Origin: Comamonas sp. GB3 AK4-5
GTDB taxonomy: Bacteria > Pseudomonadota > Gammaproteobacteria > Burkholderiales > Burkholderiaceae_C
Assembly: GCF_041320665.1 (NCBI RefSeq)
Contig: NZ_CP166730.1
Span: forward strand, 3,782,001 to 3,846,000
Reading direction: 5' to 3'
Length of the DNA stretch: 64,000 bases
Made by a program: the position numbers and the translations under genes. Of this stretch, positions 61,818 to 64,000 are shown in pieces. Each line of letters begins with the position of its first letter. Positions within the stretch are counted from its first letter, which is position 1. The notes beneath the pieces were generated by a model, which was given only the letters and a program-made list of their open reading frames with translations, was not told where the DNA came from and ran no database searches.

Positions 61818-63359
61818 TCAGATCATCAATTCGATGAGAAACGGCGCTTGCTTGTCGAAGCTGCGCGTCATCAGCTCGGCACAGGCTTCCAGCGTGGTCG
61901 CCCGGGCGGCGTCCACACCCATTCCGTTGGCCATGCGCACCCAATCCAGCGCGGGATTACCCAGATCCAGCATGCTCATTGCCGTTTCACCCGGCGTGGC
62001 GCCGACGTTGGCGTACTCGCCAATGAGGATGTTGTATTTGCTGTTGTTGAGGATGATGGTCGTCACCGGCAGTTGCTCGCGCGCCTGCGTCCAAAGCGAC
62101 TGCAGCGAATACATGGCCGATCCATCGGCCTGCAGATTGATCACGCGGCGCTGCTTTTTCGCCCCCAGTGCAGCGCCTGTGGCCACGGGCATGCCATCCC
62201 CGATGGCGCCCCCGGCCAGGTGCAGCCAGTCATGCGCCGGCGCGGCATGCGTGAACTTGTAAAAGCCCCGCCCATAGGAGATGCTTTCATCGGAAATGAT
62301 GGCGTTTTCGGGCATCAATGCCGCCAGCGTCTGCGCCAGTCCTTCGGGTGTGGGGGCGCCACGCACGACCTCGGGACGTGGCCCCGGATCGGGCATGCGC
62401 ACCTCGGGCGCGCCCAGCGCCTTGACCAATGCCTGCAGCGCTTCGACCGGGTCCTGGTCGGGGCGGGAAAGCGTATGGAAAACCGCATCGCTACGGTGCT
62501 GGATAGAGGGCATGCCGGGGTAGCCAAAGAAACCCACGGGAGGCGTGGCGTTCACCAGGATGATCTGGCGAAAGCGCTCCAAGGCCTTGATGGCAGCCTC
62601 CATGTTGTAAGGCACCCGCTCCAATTGCATGTTGCCGCGCCCGCGTGCCACATGGGAGGTGACATAGCTGGCCATCACGCTGGCACCGGTGGCCTGCGCG
62701 ACCCGCCAGGCCAGCGCCTGCCCCTGGGCCAGCACGGCCGGGCCTGCCAGCAAAATCAGCACATCGGAGTTGTCACGCAGCGTGCGTGCGGCACGCTCCA
62801 CCGCCCCGCCATCAATGGCCGGTGGCTGCGGTGCTTGCAGGGGCTGGCCCACCACTCCGCCCTCCTGCCACGACACATCGGCCGGCAGGATCAAGGTGGC
62901 GATCTGTCCGGGGTAGGTGCTGGCGGCACGCACCGCCTCCACCGCATCGCGGCCCAGGTCTGGCGTGCTGGTACTGGTGTGCACCCAGGCGGAGACCGTC
63001 TGCGCCATGCCTGCGGTGTCCCCCGTCAAAGGTGCATCGAAAGGACGGTGGTACACCGCTTGATCGCCCACGATGTTCACGATGCCGCTGCGCGCGCGGC
63101 GCGCGTTGTGCAGATTACCCATGCCGTTGGCCAAACCGGGCGCACAGTGCAGCAAGGTGCAGGCGGGCTTGCCTGCCAGGCGGTAATAACCGTCGGCCAT
63201 GCCGGTGACCACGTTCTCCTGCAAACCCAGCACGCACTTCATGCCTGGCACCTGATCGAGTGCGGCCACAAAATGCATTTCACTGGTTCCGGGATTGGCA
63301 AAGCAGGTATCGATGCCTGCTGCCAACAATGTCTGCACCAGGCTCTTGGCTCCGTTCAT
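61818..63359 (-). CDS. ThDP-dependent 2-oxoacid decarboxylase / acetolactate-synthase-like enzyme
   Basis: A 513-aa ThDP enzyme. The Glu-containing N-terminal segment FANPGTSEMHFVAALDQVPG and LGLQENVVTGMADGYYRLAG provide the proton-relay part; the ThDP motif runs from QADGSAMYSLQSLWTQARE to LNNSKYNIL. It resembles benzoylformate-decarboxylase-type members annotated as acetolactate synthase large subunit. No regulatory subunit is encoded, and neighbours are catabolic, so I favour decarboxylation of a 2-oxo acid to an aldehyde. A 120-base gap separates it from the aldehyde dehydrogenase. Confidence 0.9.
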   Translation of the reverse strand: MNGAKSLVQTLLAAGIDTCFANPGTSEMHFVAALDQVPGMKCVLGLQENVVTGMADGYYRLAGKPACTLLHCAPGLANGMGNLHNARRARSGIVNIVGDQAVYHRPFDAPLTGDTAGMAQTVSAWVHTSTSTPDLGRDAVEAVRAASTYPGQIATLILPADVSWQEGGVVGQPLQAPQPPAIDGGAVERAARTLRDNSDVLILLAGPAVLAQGQALAWRVAQATGASVMASYVTSHVARGRGNMQLERVPYNMEAAIKALERFRQIILVNATPPVGFFGYPGMPSIQHRSDAVFHTLSRPDQDPVEALQALVKALGAPEVRMPDPGPRPEVVRGAPTPEGLAQTLAALMPENAIISDESISYGRGFYKFTHAAPAHDWLHLAGGAIGDGMPVATGAALGAKKQRRVINLQADGSAMYSLQSLWTQAREQLPVTTIILNNSKYNILIGEYANVGATPGETAMSMLDLGNPALDWVRMANGMGVDAARATTLEACAELMTRSFDKQAPFLIELMI

Positions 63360-63409
63360 ATCTCTGTCTCCTTGAATCTATTTGTTGTGTTTGGGGCCCA
63401 TTCTGGCAG

Positions 63410-64000
63410 TCAGGCAACAAGCGCCTGCGGGCTTCTCGCGGCCCGCGCAGCGGTCAGCGCCTCCCCCAGTCGCCTGCAGCCTTGCGCCACCTCTTCCAGC
63501 GAGGGCGTGGCAAAGGACAGGCGCAGCGTGAAGCGGTCGACACCATCGGCCTGGAATCCTTCCCCAGGCACAAACATCACACCGCGGGCAATGGCATGCG
63601 TCAGCAACTCGGCCGCGCTGATGTCTCCCGTCAGGCGCGCCCACACAAACATCCCGCCCGAGGGCTCATGAAAGCTGATGGCATCGCCCAGCTCCTGGCG
63701 CAGGCCGTGGGCCAGCGCGCGGCATTTGGCGCCGTAGGCAGCGCAGATATGGCCGAGATGGGTGTTCAGACGCCCGCTGGCCAGATACTCTGCAGCAATG
63801 CCCTGCACCCAGGGCGAGCTGCCCACATCCGCGCTTTGCTTGGCAACGGAGCAGCGCTTCAGGATTTCCACCGGCGCAACCGCCCAGCCCACACGCAATC
63901 CTGGGGCAACAATCTTTGAGAGGCTGGACATGTGCACCACCCAATCCTGCGCACCCGGGACCTGGCTTGCCAGCGCCATCAACGAAGGCACGGCATCGCC
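63410..64000 (-). CDS. PLP-dependent aminotransferase (class I/II), C-terminal part
   Basis: The gene runs off the window; 196 C-terminal residues are visible. The PLP-binding Lys is in SSLSKIVAPGLRVGWAVAP, and the C-terminal domain includes EPSGGMFVWARLTGDISAAE and the carboxylate-binding Arg segment RFTLRLSFATPSLEEV. This pattern fits 2-aminoadipate/MocR-type aminotransferases. It would convert an amino acid to the 2-oxo acid used by the adjacent ThDP enzyme; the substrate is not determined. Confidence 0.88.
   Translation of the reverse strand, partial: GDAVPSLMALASQVPGAQDWVVHMSSLSKIVAPGLRVGWAVAPVEILKRCSVAKQSADVGSSPWVQGIAAEYLASGRLNTHLGHICAAYGAKCRALAHGLRQELGDAISFHEPSGGMFVWARLTGDISAAELLTHAIARGVMFVPGEGFQADGVDRFTLRLSFATPSLEEVAQGCRRLGEALTAARAARSPQALVA

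Overview
The window is a GC-rich stretch of a betaproteobacterial chromosome. Gene content points to Comamonadaceae (Comamonas, Delftia or a close relative): several Bug-type periplasmic binding proteins, class III CoA transferases, a Burkholderiales-style type II secretion (T2SS) operon and a P4-type integrase. I see no tRNA, rRNA or CRISPR array.

Region 1 (1 to about 4,080, minus strand) is one end of a P4-like integrative element: tyrosine integrase, a hypothetical gene, an AlpA-type regulator, small hypothetical genes, a non-coding leader resembling the P4 antisense-RNA immunity region, and the start of a primase-like gene. The other end lies outside the window.

Region 2 (about 4,450-43,974) looks like one large cell-surface and secretion locus: a small exported protein, a putative regulator joining a Phd-like N-terminus to an IS5-transposase-like segment, a TpsB/FhaC-type outer-membrane transporter, an ExbB-type channel fused to exported DUF2341 and LamG-like domains, ExbD, TonB, a porin, a coiled-coil protein, a YbjN-like protein, a periplasmic parvulin, a short TonB-C-like protein, a T2SS set (gspC divergent; gspHIJ and gspGKLMDEF), two tandem PstS-like exported proteins, and a 4,458-residue filamentous-haemagglutinin-type protein. 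The TpsB gene and the TpsA-like gene bracket the whole set about 23 kb apart. I infer a composite export/surface system with its own proton-motive-force module.

Region 3 (44,523-52,245, plus strand) matches the route for 3,3'-dithiodipropionate / 3-mercaptopropionate breakdown: class III CoA transferase, an acyl-CoA-dehydrogenase-fold protein with the residue signature of 3-sulfinopropionyl-CoA desulfinase (Arg84, Gln246, Gly366), a Gln-type thiol dioxygenase, LysR regulator, Bug protein, nu-class-like glutathione transferase and a glutathione-reductase-like disulfide reductase. A predicted sequence is disulfide cleavage, thiol oxidation to sulfinate, CoA activation, then desulfination to propionyl-CoA and sulfite.

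Region 4 (52,574-64,000, minus strand) is a second catabolic group: LysR, class III CoA transferase, two-subunit class I CoA transferase, two Bug proteins, M20 amidohydrolase, aldehyde dehydrogenase, ThDP-dependent 2-oxoacid decarboxylase-like enzyme and a truncated PLP aminotransferase. The order suggests an amide / amino acid / 2-oxo acid / aldehyde / acid / acyl-CoA route; the substrate is unknown. Two 268-bp inverted-repeat-bounded elements and two degenerate copies punctuate regions 3 and 4, usually right at stop codons.
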